Part shown: in pieces, positions 35,287 to 45,123 of the stretch | Layout of the letters: every line of letters begins with the position of its first letter | Numbering within the stretch: the first letter of the stretch is position 1 | Source of the DNA: Lentibacillus salicampi | GTDB lineage: Bacteria > Bacillota > Bacilli > Bacillales > Amphibacillaceae | Assembly: GCF_004565465.1 (NCBI RefSeq) | Contig: NZ_SRHY01000015.1 | Coordinates: forward strand, 1 to 62,080 | Direction: 5' to 3' | DNA: 62,080 nucleotides | Notes under the pieces: model-generated | The model's input: only the letters and a program-made list of their open reading frames with translations | Told to the model about the DNA's origin: nothing | The model's database searches: none | Program-made: the position numbers and the translations under genes

Positions 35287-36216
35287 TCAGAAAAAGTTGC
35301 TGACCAACAGTGAAACGCCAAGCAGCAATCCATATAGTGTGTTGGTCTTGCCTGTTGCAGCCATGGCTGGCATCATTTCCAGAGGCTTTGTTTTGCCACG
35401 GAATTTCTTGATGACATCTGCGGCTTTAATAATACTCAAAAATGCCAGAATGGACCATATTGGTAGAACACCTGCAAAAATATAGAATGCTGTCAAAAAG
35501 TAGGCACTGCTGAACATGGCCGCCAGGAATCGTACAGCATTTTTCCTGCCGAGAAGGATGGCGACTGTTCTTCGGCCGTTTTCCTTATCGCCGTCCAAAT
35601 CACGAATGTTATTGGACATCATGATGCCGCCAATAAAAATAGCGATTGGGATGGACAGCCAAATCACAGATGTTGTCAGTGTCTCGGTCTGGATAAAGTA
35701 ACTGATGCCAATGATGACCGTTCCCATAAAGAAACCGGAAGAAAGTTCGCCGAATGGTGTGTAGGCAATCGGTAAAGGCCCTCCAGTGTATAAATATCCA
35801 AAAAGCATACATATTAAACCGATGGCAGCTATCCACCAGCTTGATTCGATGCAGATATACACTCCAAGCAGCATGGCGATACCAAAAAATGAAAGTGCCA
35901 GTCCAAGAACTTTTTTAGGGGAAATACCGTCACGGACAATCGTTCCACCGATCCCCACTGATTTTTCGTTGTCCAGCCCGCGCACAAAATCATAGTATTC
36001 ATTGAACATATTTGTGGCCGTTTGGATCAGGATGGATGCTAGCAGCATGGCCAGAAATAGTAGTATGTTTATATGATGACCAGTAAGTGCAAACATCGTC
36101 CCGACAAATACTGGAATGATGGAAGCGGTCAGCGTATGTGGGCGCAACAGCCTCCACCATATTTGGAAACCGCCTTTTTCATTAAGTTCTTCTTTGATAG
36201 ATGTTGTGGTACTCAA
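35287..36216 (-). CDS. menA: 1,4-dihydroxy-2-naphthoate polyprenyltransferase
   Basis: 309 residues, UbiA superfamily, eight to nine membrane segments. The first Asp-rich motif is NMFNEYYDFVRGLDNEKS near residue 70 and the second DLDGDKENGRRT near 208; both bind magnesium-diphosphate of the prenyl donor. The enzyme attaches the isoprenoid tail to DHNA, giving demethylmenaquinone at the membrane. It is transcribed divergently from menF across a 250-bp spacer that contains a hairpin repeat. Confidence 0.94.
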   Translation of the reverse strand: MSTTTSIKEELNEKGGFQIWWRLLRPHTLTASIIPVFVGTMFALTGHHINILLFLAMLLASILIQTATNMFNEYYDFVRGLDNEKSVGIGGTIVRDGISPKKVLGLALSFFGIAMLLGVYICIESSWWIAAIGLICMLFGYLYTGGPLPIAYTPFGELSSGFFMGTVIIGISYFIQTETLTTSVIWLSIPIAIFIGGIMMSNNIRDLDGDKENGRRTVAILLGRKNAVRFLAAMFSSAYFLTAFYIFAGVLPIWSILAFLSIIKAADVIKKFRGKTKPLEMMPAMAATGKTNTLYGLLLGVSLLVSNFF

Positions 36217-36239
36217 GGTTCCCCTCTCCTTTATACTGC

Positions 36240-36301
36240 GTGTTCAAAAAGGGGGATATAGTCTCTATCGACGAGTCATTTTCACCGGACTTTTTGAACA
36301 G
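36240..36301. repeat. hairpin element between menA and menF
   Basis: TGTTCAAAAA (36241-36250) and TTTTTGAACA (36291-36300) form a perfect 10-bp outer stem around a 40-base interior. The right half, GTCATTTTCACCGGACTTTT onward, recurs just before the 16S rRNA gene (61679-61703; 23 of 25 identical). Confidence 0.65.
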
Positions 36302-36467
36302 CTCCTTTTACGTGTCTCTTTAAGTTTAGGCAATTCCCCGGAGGGTGTCAATCGGGAAAAGTCATCCAATGAGCAGGTTTAGGTGGATTTTCTTGAGGAA
36401 CATGACAAAAAAGAATAAAATAGATGTGTTACATTGAAATGGTAGAATGTTTCGGAGGTTTATATAG

Positions 36468-37853
36468 ATGATAGAAGTAAAGGAAACAACACTTCACACG
36501 TTGCTTGATCAAGCCGTAAATGAGGCGAAATATAATCATACAACACCATTATTAAGCATGACCAAAAAGATAGATGATTTTAATCCGCTTCTTTTCTTTG
36601 AAGCGGCTGAACAGTTACCGATGAACCGGACATTCTGGTCGAGTACTGCTGAAGCGTTTTATATTGTCGGTGTCGGCAGTGCCTATGATTTAGCAGACGG
36701 AGCAGATAGTATCGAACAAATAGAGAGGAATTGGCGGAAACTGGTGGATGAATCAATCATTCATAACCCATATGGGACGCCTGGTACAGGATTGCTCACG
36801 ATTGGCGGTATGTCGTTTGATCCGACCATCCGAAAATCAGAAAGATGGAAAAAATTCAGCCATCAGTCATTCCTTATCCCGGCATTGATGTTAACGAAGG
36901 AAAGAGATACTTGTTATGTAACGTTTAATATCCAGGTGACAGAAGACGATCATCCGGAACAACTGGCCAAACGGGTCAAATGGATGGAAAATAGGTTGTT
37001 CGACCATTCAGGTTACATTCACGGGGAAAACGGTGTTGAATCAACAGCGGATGTTGCGCCTGAGGAGTGGAAAGAGACGGTCAAACGTGCCACCGATTAT
37101 ATTAAACAGGACGATGCAGATAAAATTGTTCTTGCCAGGGAGTTACAGGTGAAACTGCGGGACAACGCTGCCATAACCCCGATCTTAAATAATTTAATTG
37201 AAACACAAACGAACAGTTATGTGTTTGCTTTTGAGCGTGATGGTGATTGCTTTGTCGGCTCGTCACCGGAAAGGTTAGTCAAACAGGAAAAAGATGTCGT
37301 TTTGTCCACTTGCTTGGCCGGAACAGCACCGCGTGGGGAAACGAACAAAGAGGATGACCGGATCGGCAATACATTGCTTCAGGATGAAAAAAACAGAAGT
37401 GAACATGATTTTGTTGTCCGGATGATTAGACAGTCTATGGAAAACTATTGCCTCGCCGTTGACGTGCCGGATAAGCCGGTTCTATATCCGTTGAAGAATT
37501 TGCAGCATTTGTATACACCTGTAACAGCGAGATTGAAAGAAGGCTACAGTATTTTTGACATTGTTGGAAAGCTGCACCCGACACCAGCGCTCGGGGGTGT
37601 TCCGCGGGAAAAATCACTTGCATTTATCCGGGATCATGAACGGCTGGACCGCGGCTGGTATGGGGCACCTGTCGGCTGGCTTGACAGTAATTCCAATGGC
37701 GAATTTGCGGTGGCGATCCGCTCCGGACTTATTCAGGGAGATCAGGCATCATTATTTGCAGGATGTGGGATTGTACGCGACTCAGACCCGGAGGCCGAAT
37801 ATGAAGAAACGAAAATTAAATTTCTGCCCATGTTGTCTGTACTGGGAGGTTGA
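36468..37853 (+). CDS. menF: isochorismate synthase
   Basis: 461 residues, chorismate-utilising (anthranilate synthase I/isochorismate synthase) family. C-terminal catalytic domain motifs: KIVLARELQVKL near 221, FVGSSPERLV near 263, CLAGTAPRGETNKED near 284, HPTPALGGVPREKSL near 367 and the glycine-rich FAGCGIVRDSDPEAEYEET near 430, where Glu residues hold magnesium. It converts chorismate to isochorismate, the first committed step of menaquinone synthesis. RBS CGGAGG precedes the ATG. First gene of the menF-D-H-B operon; menD starts 3 bases after its stop. Confidence 0.94.
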   Translation: MIEVKETTLHTLLDQAVNEAKYNHTTPLLSMTKKIDDFNPLLFFEAAEQLPMNRTFWSSTAEAFYIVGVGSAYDLADGADSIEQIERNWRKLVDESIIHNPYGTPGTGLLTIGGMSFDPTIRKSERWKKFSHQSFLIPALMLTKERDTCYVTFNIQVTEDDHPEQLAKRVKWMENRLFDHSGYIHGENGVESTADVAPEEWKETVKRATDYIKQDDADKIVLARELQVKLRDNAAITPILNNLIETQTNSYVFAFERDGDCFVGSSPERLVKQEKDVVLSTCLAGTAPRGETNKEDDRIGNTLLQDEKNRSEHDFVVRMIRQSMENYCLAVDVPDKPVLYPLKNLQHLYTPVTARLKEGYSIFDIVGKLHPTPALGGVPREKSLAFIRDHERLDRGWYGAPVGWLDSNSNGEFAVAIRSGLIQGDQASLFAGCGIVRDSDPEAEYEETKIKFLPMLSVLGG

Positions 37854-37856
37854 ACG

Positions 37857-39596
37857 ATGAACCATACTGAAGAATTAACGCGTTATACGGCAAATTTTGT
37901 TGATGAGCTTGCGGCAAACGGACTGACCGATGTTGTTATTTCACCCGGGTCCCGCTCTACACCCCTGGCTATGACGATAGCTGAGCACCCTGAGTTGGAG
38001 CATTGGGTGGTGATTGATGAACGTTCGGCTGCTTTTTTTGCATTGGGAATGGCCAAAAAGAAGCAGCATGCCGTCGCCCTTGTTTGTTCATCAGGAACCG
38101 CTGCTGCCAATTATTATCCGGCGATGATTGAAGCCTTTTACAGTCGGGTGCCATTGGTTGTTTTGACTGCTGATCGACCACACGAATTGCGTGATACCGG
38201 CGCACCGCAGGCAATCGACCAAATCAGGCTATACGGTGATTATGCCAAATGGTTCCATGACATGGCGCTGCCGCAAGTGGAAGGAAGCATGCTCACTTAT
38301 GCGCGGGGTAAAGCATCGCGGGCGGTTAATACGGCAAAAGAAAACAACCCAGGCCCCGTTCATTTGAATTTTCCATTCCGCGAGCCATTAATTCCCGACT
38401 TTTCACTGGAAAATGTGTGGGGTGCACGAGGCGAAAAACCTTTTTACGCTAACGTTGACGGGAAGCGAAGACTACGTCAGGAACAGTTGGAAACGCTCAA
38501 GAGCACATGGCAGTCTTTTCAAAGAGGGCTAATTGTCTGCGGACCGCAAACTGATCGAGCGTTTGCTGCTGCTGTGACCGAGTTGGCTGCAGCCTGGCAG
38601 GTACCGATTCTGGCTGATCCGTTATCACAAATAAGGGCAGGCGGGCATTCTAAAGATGTGGTGATTGAAAGCTATGATACAATCTTAAGAAGTGAATCCA
38701 TCCGGAAACAGCTTCAGCCTGATTTTATCATTCGCTTTGGGGCTATGCCGGTTTCTAAACCATATCTTTTCTATGTGAAGGAGCATGGTGACATCCCACA
38801 GTTTGTAGTGGAAAATGCAGCCGGGTACCGCGAGCCTGCTGGTAACAAGACAGAAATGATTTATGCCGATGCCACATGGTTGTGCAGGGATTTGGCATCG
38901 ATGACGGACGAGGCATTTGATGCGGACTGGCTGCAAACCTGGCAGCAAATGAATCAGACCGCCAAAGGCCATTTATTGGAACCTGATAATACGGATGCTG
39001 TCACGGAAGGGGAGGCTGTCCGCTGTCTCTTGGATGTGATTCCGGATAAAAGTAGTATCTATGTCGGGAACAGTATGGCCGTACGGGATTTGGACACATT
39101 TTTTATGTCCACTCCTAAGTCGGTGGAGGTGCTGGCAAACCGCGGGGCCAATGGTATTGACGGTATGGTTTCAAGCGGAATGGGAGCAGCAGCTGCGAGT
39201 GGAGCTGTCACGCTTCTGCTTGGTGATTTGTCCTTTTTCCATGACATGAACGGGCTTCTGGCGGCCAAACATCACGGGCTGAATATTACGATTCTTGTGG
39301 TCAACAACAATGGTGGCGGTATTTTTTCATTTTTACCGCAAGCCGGCCATGAAGCCCATTTTGAAGCGTTATTCGGCACACCGTTGGACATTGCGTTCGA
39401 GCAAGTGGCTGACCTTTACGGGGGAACCTATCGACAGCCTTTAGGTGAAGCTGCATTGAAACAGGCGTTGGACGAAAGTTATCACGATCACGGCCTGTCT
39501 ATTATTGAAGTGAAAACAGACCGTACTGCAAACTTGGAATGGCACCGTGACAAATGGCAGCAGATTGAAGACGCACTTCGATCGGACAAGGAATGA
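37857..39596 (+). CDS. menD: SEPHCHC synthase
   Basis: 579 residues, thiamine diphosphate enzyme. N-terminal VVISPGSRSTPLAMTI near 23, VICSSGTAAANYYPAM-like region near 80 (LVCSSGTAAANYYPA), TADRPHELRDTGAPQAIDQ near 103, and the ThDP-binding part GANGIDGMVSSGMGAAAA near 427 with LLGDLSFFHDMNGLL near 452. It adds decarboxylated 2-oxoglutarate to isochorismate. RBS GGGAGG overlaps the end of menF; the short gap and the following overlap-like spacing to menH mark one operon. Confidence 0.95.
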   Translation: MNHTEELTRYTANFVDELAANGLTDVVISPGSRSTPLAMTIAEHPELEHWVVIDERSAAFFALGMAKKKQHAVALVCSSGTAAANYYPAMIEAFYSRVPLVVLTADRPHELRDTGAPQAIDQIRLYGDYAKWFHDMALPQVEGSMLTYARGKASRAVNTAKENNPGPVHLNFPFREPLIPDFSLENVWGARGEKPFYANVDGKRRLRQEQLETLKSTWQSFQRGLIVCGPQTDRAFAAAVTELAAAWQVPILADPLSQIRAGGHSKDVVIESYDTILRSESIRKQLQPDFIIRFGAMPVSKPYLFYVKEHGDIPQFVVENAAGYREPAGNKTEMIYADATWLCRDLASMTDEAFDADWLQTWQQMNQTAKGHLLEPDNTDAVTEGEAVRCLLDVIPDKSSIYVGNSMAVRDLDTFFMSTPKSVEVLANRGANGIDGMVSSGMGAAAASGAVTLLLGDLSFFHDMNGLLAAKHHGLNITILVVNNNGGGIFSFLPQAGHEAHFEALFGTPLDIAFEQVADLYGGTYRQPLGEAALKQALDESYHDHGLSIIEVKTDRTANLEWHRDKWQQIEDALRSDKE

Positions 39597-39600
39597 TAAC

Positions 39601-40416
39601 GTGTATTTGACGATAAATGACACTGATTACTGGTATGAACTGAATGGTGAAGGAGAGCCGGTTGTCCTCTTGCATGGCTTCACCGGCACGGGTGGCACAT
39701 GGTCAGACATGGTTTCCGGCTGGCTGGAGGATTTTCAGACACTTACCATTGATATGCCTGGCCACGGAAGGACAAAGCAAGGTCCGAACAGAACCATGGA
39801 CGATTTTTGCCGAGATTTAGCCGGTTTGCTGGAGGTCCTACAATGGAAAAAAGTCCACCTGATTGGCTATTCGATGGGCGGGCGCGCCGCTCTGTCATTT
39901 ACACTTGTTTTTCCTGAACGAGTAAAGTCCCTGACATTGGAAAGCGCCTCGCCGGGATTGGCTGATGCAGAAGCGCGGCAAAAACGCCGTCAGCATGATG
40001 AGAAGTTGGCGCAGCGGATTGAAACAGGCGGAATCAAAGCGTTCGTCGATTATTGGGAGAATATCCCGCTTTTTCAGTCCCAAAAACAATTGCCGGCAGT
40101 CATAAGGAAAGGCATTCGTCAAGAGCGCCTGTCTCAATCAGCAGAAGGGCTCGCCCGGTCACTCCGGTTGATGGGGACAGGATCACAGCCTTCGTGGCAG
40201 GAAGAGCTTCCAAATCTGACTCTTCCGGTTTTGCTGCTGGCCGGCGCATACGATCAAAAATTTATTAATATGAATCAATCGATGGCAAAACGTATGCCAT
40301 CCGCTGAACTTACCGTTGTTCAACATGCCGGTCATGCAATTCACGTGGAACAGCCAGCGATTTTTGGTAAAATCGTAAGTGGATTTCTAAAATCTGTCGA
40401 AACTGGCCGTACATAG
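39601..40416 (+). CDS. menH: SHCHC synthase, alpha/beta hydrolase fold
   Basis: 271 residues from GTG 39601, four bases after the menD stop, with AAGGA in the menD 3' end as RBS; longer in-frame starts lie within menD and are rejected. Alpha/beta hydrolase with oxyanion LLHGFTGTGGTW near 24, nucleophile IGYSMGGRAAL (Ser near 90), acid Asp in LAGAYDQKF near 219, and His in VQHAGHAIHVEQP near 247. It eliminates pyruvate from SEPHCHC to give SHCHC. Confidence 0.93.
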   Translation: MYLTINDTDYWYELNGEGEPVVLLHGFTGTGGTWSDMVSGWLEDFQTLTIDMPGHGRTKQGPNRTMDDFCRDLAGLLEVLQWKKVHLIGYSMGGRAALSFTLVFPERVKSLTLESASPGLADAEARQKRRQHDEKLAQRIETGGIKAFVDYWENIPLFQSQKQLPAVIRKGIRQERLSQSAEGLARSLRLMGTGSQPSWQEELPNLTLPVLLLAGAYDQKFINMNQSMAKRMPSAELTVVQHAGHAIHVEQPAIFGKIVSGFLKSVETGRT

Positions 40417-40439
40417 CCATGAATTAAAGGAGGATAACG

Positions 40440-41258
40440 ATGACAGTACAATGGGAAGAAGCGAAAAAGTACAGGGAAATTATTTACGAAAAGTATAATG
40501 GTATTGCCAAAGTGACTATGAATCGTCCGGAAAAGCACAATGCGTTTACACCGCTGACCGTCAATGAAATGATTGATGCGTTTGCGGATGCGCGGGACGA
40601 CTCGTCAATTGGAGTCATTATATTAGCAGGTGCAGGGGACAAGGCATTCTGTTCTGGTGGCGATCAAACCGTTAGAGGGCATGGCGGATATGTTGGTGAA
40701 GACCAGGTGCCACGCTTAAATGTTCTGGACCTCCAGAGACTGATGCGGACGATTCCGAAGCCTGTTGTTGCCATGGTTTCCGGCTATGCAATCGGCGGCG
40801 GTCATGTGCTGCATGTCGTTTGTGACCTGACCATTGCGGCTGATAATGCCGTCTTCGGACAGACCGGTCCGAAAGTAGGCAGTTTTGATGCAGGTTATGG
40901 TGCCGGCTTGCTGGCGCGGATGGTTGGTCATAAACGTGCCCGGGAAATCTGGTACTTATGCCGCCAGTATAATGCCAATGAAGCATTTGAAATGGGACTG
41001 GTGAATACCGTTGTACCGCTGGAAAAACTGGAAGAGGAAACATTGCAGTGGTGTGAAGAAATGCTGCAAAAATCGCCGACTGCCCTCCGTTTCCTGAAAG
41101 CCTCGTTCAACGCAGATACAGACGGGCTGGCCGGACTGCAGCAAATGGGCGGCGATGCGACATTGCTTTATTATACAACGGACGAAGCAAAAGAAGGCCG
41201 CGATGCGTTTAAAGAAAAACGGAAACCGGATTTCAAGCAATTCCCGCGCTTTCCGTAA
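40440..41258 (+). CDS. menB: 1,4-dihydroxy-2-naphthoyl-CoA synthase
   Basis: 272 residues, crotonase family. [19 protein letters not shown] near 26, oxyanion-hole [17 protein letters not shown] near 63, [20 protein letters not shown] near 113, and [20 protein letters not shown] near 140 carrying the Asp typical of MenB. It closes the second ring of the naphthoquinone from o-succinylbenzoyl-CoA. RBS AAAGGAGG precedes the ATG. A strong terminator follows before menE. Confidence 0.96.
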   Translation: MTVQWEEAKKYREIIYEKYNGIAKVTMNRPEKHNAFTPLTVNEMIDAFADARDDSSIGVIILAGAGDKAFCSGGDQTVRGHGGYVGEDQVPRLNVLDLQRLMRTIPKPVVAMVSGYAIGGGHVLHVVCDLTIAADNAVFGQTGPKVGSFDAGYGAGLLARMVGHKRAREIWYLCRQYNANEAFEMGLVNTVVPLEKLEEETLQWCEEMLQKSPTALRFLKASFNADTDGLAGLQQMGGDATLLYYTTDEAKEGRDAFKEKRKPDFKQFPRFP

Positions 41259-41275
41259 TTGGCAACGTTACTTTG

Positions 41276-41313
41276 AAAAAAGCCTTTGCTGCTCGCCAGC
41301 AAAGGCTTTTCAT
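41276..41313 (+). terminator. terminator between menB and menE
   Basis: AAAAGCCTTTGCTG (41277-41290 or so) pairs with CAGCAAAGGCTTTT (41297-41310), loop CTCGC; T-rich end. It separates menE from the menFDHB transcript. Confidence 0.9.
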
Positions 41314-41376
41314 TAACAGGTTAATGACCGCTGTGCCTATAAAATTCTATCATTATTATGAAAGCAGGTAGTCAAT

Positions 41377-42831
41377 ATGGCTGAAATGATTCCCCACTGG
41401 CTGACAAAACAGGCTGATCTGGCCCCTGATCAAACCGCAATAGAGCTTACGGACGGAACAACATATACATTTCTGGAATTAAAAGAAAAGAGTCAATCCT
41501 TTGCCCGAAAACTAAGGGGACTGGGTGTTCAAAAAGGATCAAAGGTTGGAATACTGTCCGGCAACCACATCGATATGGTGGTTGCCATCCATGCGTTAAC
41601 TTATCTTGAAGCGGTGGCAGTGATGCTGAATACTCGGTTAACGAAACAGGAACTGAACTACCAGCTCAACGATGCAGAAGTTGAACTAGTTCTCGCGCAG
41701 AATAACGGCGAGGAGCTGGTTGCAGCAATAGCGACTTTTACTGAAGTCCGGAATGTTCATGAACAACAGGGTGAGCTATGTACGGAAATAAATCTGGACG
41801 CAGGATTTACGATTATTTACACTTCAGGTACGACCGGTTTTCCAAAAGGTGTCGTCCATACATACGGTAACCACTGGTGGAGTGCTGTTGGATCAATGTT
41901 GAATCTCGGTCTCAATAAACAGGATAAGTGGCTGGGTGCCGTTCCCATGTTTCATGTCAGCGGCTTATCGATTCTATTGCGAAGTGTCATCTACGGTATC
42001 CCGGTTTACATGCTGGAGACATATGATAAAAATCTATTTCATGAAGCGCTTATGTACAAAGGTGTTACCATTGCTTCTGTCGTTACGGTGATGCTCAAAG
42101 ATCTCATCAATCAGTTGGGTGATGACCGGTATCCCGATACGCTTAGGTGCTTGCTGCTTGGTGGCGGTCCTGCACCGGAAGCATTGCTTGAGGAGGCGAA
42201 AGCCCGTCAGTTGCCTGTTTTTCAATCATACGGTATGACGGAAACATCTTCACAAATCGTAACCCTCAGCCCAGGCAAAGCACTGGCAAAAATCGGCTCA
42301 TCCGGTAAACCACTGTTTCCTGCCCGATTGAAGATTAACGCATTTCCCGGTGAAGTTGGGGAAATTTTAGTCAAGGGTCCGATGGTCACAAACGGCTATT
42401 TCAATAACGATAAGGCAACCCAGAAGGCCATTCAGGACGGCTGGCTGGCAACGGGTGATTTGGGCTATATAGACCAGGAAGGATTTTTATACGTTGTTGA
42501 CCGGCGAAAAGATTTAATTATTTCCGGCGGTGAAAATATATACCCGACGGAAATTGAAAAGGCCCTGACTATGCTTGATGGGATTCGTGAAATTGGTGTT
42601 GTTGGAAAAGCGGATGAGAAGTGGGGCGAAATTCCAGTTGCTTTTGTAGTGGCCGATGATCCGGCTGTTTCAGCGGATGACATTTCAGCGTTTGCCGGAA
42701 ACCATCTTGCTGGCTATAAAATACCAAAAGAAATTTATTTTGTGGATGAATTACCACGGAATGCCTCTAATAAACTTGTAAGAATCAAGTTACAAAATTA
42801 TCTTATTGATAATGATTTTCAAAGTCATTGA
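41377..42831 (+). CDS. menE: o-succinylbenzoate-CoA ligase
   Basis: 484 residues, adenylate-forming enzyme. AMP-binding motif TIIYTSGTTGFPKGVVHTYG near 147, QSYGMTETSSQIVTL near 284, WLATGDLGYIDQEGFLYVVD near 355, RKDLIISGGENIYPTEIE near 377 and the C-terminal Lys in NASNKLVRIKL. It activates o-succinylbenzoate with ATP and CoA. It has its own RBS (AAAGCAGG) and follows a terminator, so it needs its own promoter or read-through. In B. subtilis menC follows menE; here it does not. Confidence 0.94.
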   Translation: MAEMIPHWLTKQADLAPDQTAIELTDGTTYTFLELKEKSQSFARKLRGLGVQKGSKVGILSGNHIDMVVAIHALTYLEAVAVMLNTRLTKQELNYQLNDAEVELVLAQNNGEELVAAIATFTEVRNVHEQQGELCTEINLDAGFTIIYTSGTTGFPKGVVHTYGNHWWSAVGSMLNLGLNKQDKWLGAVPMFHVSGLSILLRSVIYGIPVYMLETYDKNLFHEALMYKGVTIASVVTVMLKDLINQLGDDRYPDTLRCLLLGGGPAPEALLEEAKARQLPVFQSYGMTETSSQIVTLSPGKALAKIGSSGKPLFPARLKINAFPGEVGEILVKGPMVTNGYFNNDKATQKAIQDGWLATGDLGYIDQEGFLYVVDRRKDLIISGGENIYPTEIEKALTMLDGIREIGVVGKADEKWGEIPVAFVVADDPAVSADDISAFAGNHLAGYKIPKEIYFVDELPRNASNKLVRIKLQNYLIDNDFQSH

Positions 42832-42934
42832 CTTACAGGCTAAAACCAAATAAACTGTAGGTAGAAGATTAAGTTGATAATGGACTTGAATATACATTAG
42901 GGAAAGATTATGTACGACATAGGGAGAGATTCCG

Positions 42935-43765
42935 ATGCAGATGTTATCAGCGAAGGATTTGACACTCGGATATGGTGACGACATCATAATCGATGACTTA
43001 AACATAACCATTCCTAAAGGAGAAATCACCGTCTTTATCGGCAGCAATGGCTGTGGAAAATCCACGTTGCTTCGTTCACTGGCACGCTTGTTAAAACCCA
43101 AAGGCGGTGATGTTGTGCTTGATGGGGAAAACATTGCGAAGATGGGCACGAAAGATGTGGCCAAACAACTTTCTATTTTGCCGCAGGGTCCAGCGACACC
43201 TGATGGTCTGAGTGTTATGGAATTGGTGAAACAGGGGAGACACCCTTATCGCGGCTTTATGAAGCAATGGTCAAAGGAAGATGAAAATGCTGTCCACCAT
43301 GCACTTGAAGCGACGAACATGCTGGCCTTCAAAGATCGTCCGGTTGATTCATTATCAGGTGGCCAACGGCAGCGTGCTTGGATTGCGATGACCCTTGCCC
43401 AGGAAACGGACACTATTTTGCTGGATGAACCGACGACATATCTGGATATGACACACCAGATTGATGTTCTTGATCTTTTGTTCGATCTGAATGAAAAAGA
43501 CGGACGGACAGTTGTCATGGTGCTGCATGACTTAAATCTTGCCTGTCGTTATGCTCATCATATTGTTGCTATCAAAGATAAGGATGTTTTTGCACAGGGA
43601 AGACCGGAAGAAATTGTCACGTGCAACTTAGTGCATGACGTCTTTCAAATGAAGTGTGATGTGACTTTTGATCCGATGTTCGGCACGCCGATGTGTATTC
43701 CGCATGGAAGAGGACGCTGTATATTGGCTGAAAAGGCCGGGCTTCAACAGTCAGCCGCTAATTGA
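42935..43765 (+). CDS. yusV: iron-siderophore-type ABC transporter ATPase (FecE/YusV-like)
   Basis: 276 residues. Walker A GSNGCGKSTLLRS near 36, Q-loop LPQGPATPDGLSVMELVKQG near 85, signature LSGGQRQRAWIAMTLAQETD near 140, Walker B DTILLDEPTTYLD near 160 and the H-loop VLHDLNLACRYAHH near 193. The TYLDMTHQ sequence and the C-terminal HGRGRCIL are typical of ferric-siderophore ATPases. Length equals B. subtilis YusV, an ATPase encoded apart from its permeases and shared by several siderophore importers; this gene also stands alone. No convincing Fur box was seen upstream. Confidence 0.85.
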   Translation: MQMLSAKDLTLGYGDDIIIDDLNITIPKGEITVFIGSNGCGKSTLLRSLARLLKPKGGDVVLDGENIAKMGTKDVAKQLSILPQGPATPDGLSVMELVKQGRHPYRGFMKQWSKEDENAVHHALEATNMLAFKDRPVDSLSGGQRQRAWIAMTLAQETDTILLDEPTTYLDMTHQIDVLDLLFDLNEKDGRTVVMVLHDLNLACRYAHHIVAIKDKDVFAQGRPEEIVTCNLVHDVFQMKCDVTFDPMFGTPMCIPHGRGRCILAEKAGLQQSAAN

Positions 43766-43776
43766 ATAAGATAACG

Positions 43777-43816
43777 CACCCCGCTGGTCTGAACGGACTG
43801 ACGGGTTTTTTTAATA
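43777..43816 (+). terminator. probable terminator after the ABC ATPase; remainder of spacer empty
   Basis: ACCCCG near 43778-43783 can pair with CGGGT near 43802-43806 around an imperfect inner stem, followed by seven T. The rest of the spacer to 44074 shows no gene, repeat or known RNA that I can support. Confidence 0.5.
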
Positions 43817-44074
43817 AAATTTTCGGCTATATGAAGCTCTTTGTCAGCAATGGCCATGTGCAGTTCCAGCGTCTACCCCCTCGAGGTTCTAAGCAATCAT
43901 TTTACGTGGCAAAACCCACCACTACAAATTCTTGCTTAAGCTTTTCAGGGGTGAATAAGGTTCCCTGCGCTTTTCTTACCTACCTGTACTACCTGCATCG
44001 GGCGCAGAATATGCAATTAATGTATCATAAAGTCTTCCTGTTTGAGGCACGTTAATAACGGGAGGTGCTGGATC

Positions 44075-44392
44075 ATGAAAAATAAATATTATGTCAATTT
44101 AGGAAGCCAGGAGATTTCGCAAATCAAATACGACAATAATGACGCACTGATTATTTTTGCCACTGATGACGAGATTCGAACATTGAGAGGTAAACTGGAT
44201 GGGATGCATGATTCTGATATGCGGTCTTTTTTCCGATCTCATGTACCGATCATGCCATACCACAATGATAAACCGAATGACGATTACGATGTTGGTGTAA
44301 CAGAAGCGTTTCAAATGATTTATGAACTCGGGGATAAAGAAACCAAAAAACACATTGATGACATAGGTATTTTAACAGATAGCCGAATGTGA
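44075..44392 (+). CDS. hypothetical protein, 105 residues
   Basis: Start at ATG 44075 behind GGGAGGTG; the ORF can be extended to 44042 without RBS. The protein begins MKNKYYVNLGSQEISQIKYD and is soluble and mixed alpha/beta by composition, with a central LRGKLDGMHDSDMRSFFRSH and a proline/asparagine-rich VPIMPYHNDKPNDDYDVGV loop. I recall similar small proteins in bacilli annotated only as hypothetical. Single-gene unit with a strong terminator. Confidence 0.6.
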   Translation: MKNKYYVNLGSQEISQIKYDNNDALIIFATDDEIRTLRGKLDGMHDSDMRSFFRSHVPIMPYHNDKPNDDYDVGVTEAFQMIYELGDKETKKHIDDIGILTDSRM

Positions 44393-44397
44393 TGAAA

Positions 44398-44435
44398 AAC
44401 AGGAATAAGAAAAAAACGCTTATTCCTGTTTTGAT
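44398..44435 (+). terminator. terminator after the 105-residue protein gene
   Basis: AACAGGAATAAG (44398-44409) pairs perfectly with CTTATTCCTGTT (44419-44430), then TTG. Confidence 0.85.
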
Positions 44436-44508
44436 GTTTAGCCAGACACTAAAAAGAGGAATAATATACCATAAATAGGCTTATACATTATAGAGGGAGG
44501 GCTAAACG

Positions 44509-45093
44509 GTGATCAATCATAAGGGGTTCAGGTATACAAGCTTCGTTTTAGGAATGGCCATCGTACTATCCGTATCCATTATTATGCCATCAAGTGCACA
44601 ACAAGTGTACTCAACCAATACATCATCCCAAAGTCATCAACTGTCCGAAGTAGCATGGTCAAATGGGGTAAAGGAGACACCAGAATCGGTGAAAGATAAC
44701 GTTCAACACGACCTTTCCCATGAACAAATTACCTCCATGACTGATCAATTTATGGACAATCTTTTACAAGAAACGGATAATCGGAATAAAGTGATCCATT
44801 ATGATACGAAAAGTGATCTGCTAGGCGAATTTGAAAAAATTGCGGCAAAAGAAGTGGCTTCCAAGTATGTCCAGTATTATTTTGATGAACAATCTGACGG
44901 ACTATATATCAAACCAACGGAAACGCCGCCATGGTTTCAAGAACAACATGACTATGATAAGATAAAAAAAGATGACAATACGGTGGAAGTTGTCCAGACG
45001 AATCAGACCGACCTGTACGGAACATACACCGTAACATTTGAATTCACGTGGGAAGATAATCAATGGACGATAACCAGTATTGATCACAATTAA
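44509..45093 (+). CDS. hypothetical exported protein
   Basis: 194 residues from GTG 44509, seven bases after GGGAGGG. N-terminal signal: basic MINHKGFRYTS, hydrophobic core FVLGMAIVLSVSIIM, probable cleavage after SSAQQ. The mature part has a Gln/Ser-rich start, a helical middle (IAAKEVASKYVQYYFDEQSD) and a C-terminal beta part YTVTFEFTWEDNQWTITSI resembling small DUF-type domains with a WxITxID ending. Function unknown. It lies directly before ytkD, only about 10-30 bases away, so coexpression is likely. Confidence 0.6.
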   Translation: MINHKGFRYTSFVLGMAIVLSVSIIMPSSAQQVYSTNTSSQSHQLSEVAWSNGVKETPESVKDNVQHDLSHEQITSMTDQFMDNLLQETDNRNKVIHYDTKSDLLGEFEKIAAKEVASKYVQYYFDEQSDGLYIKPTETPPWFQEQHDYDKIKKDDNTVEVVQTNQTDLYGTYTVTFEFTWEDNQWTITSIDHN

Positions 45094-45123
45094 ATTGAAC
45101 GAATGATGAAAGCAGTTGAAAAC

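Noticed and set aside
42832..42934. Fur box before the siderophore-type ATPase
   Set aside because: GATAATGGACTTGAATATAC resembles a Fur half-site only; the inverted partner is missing.
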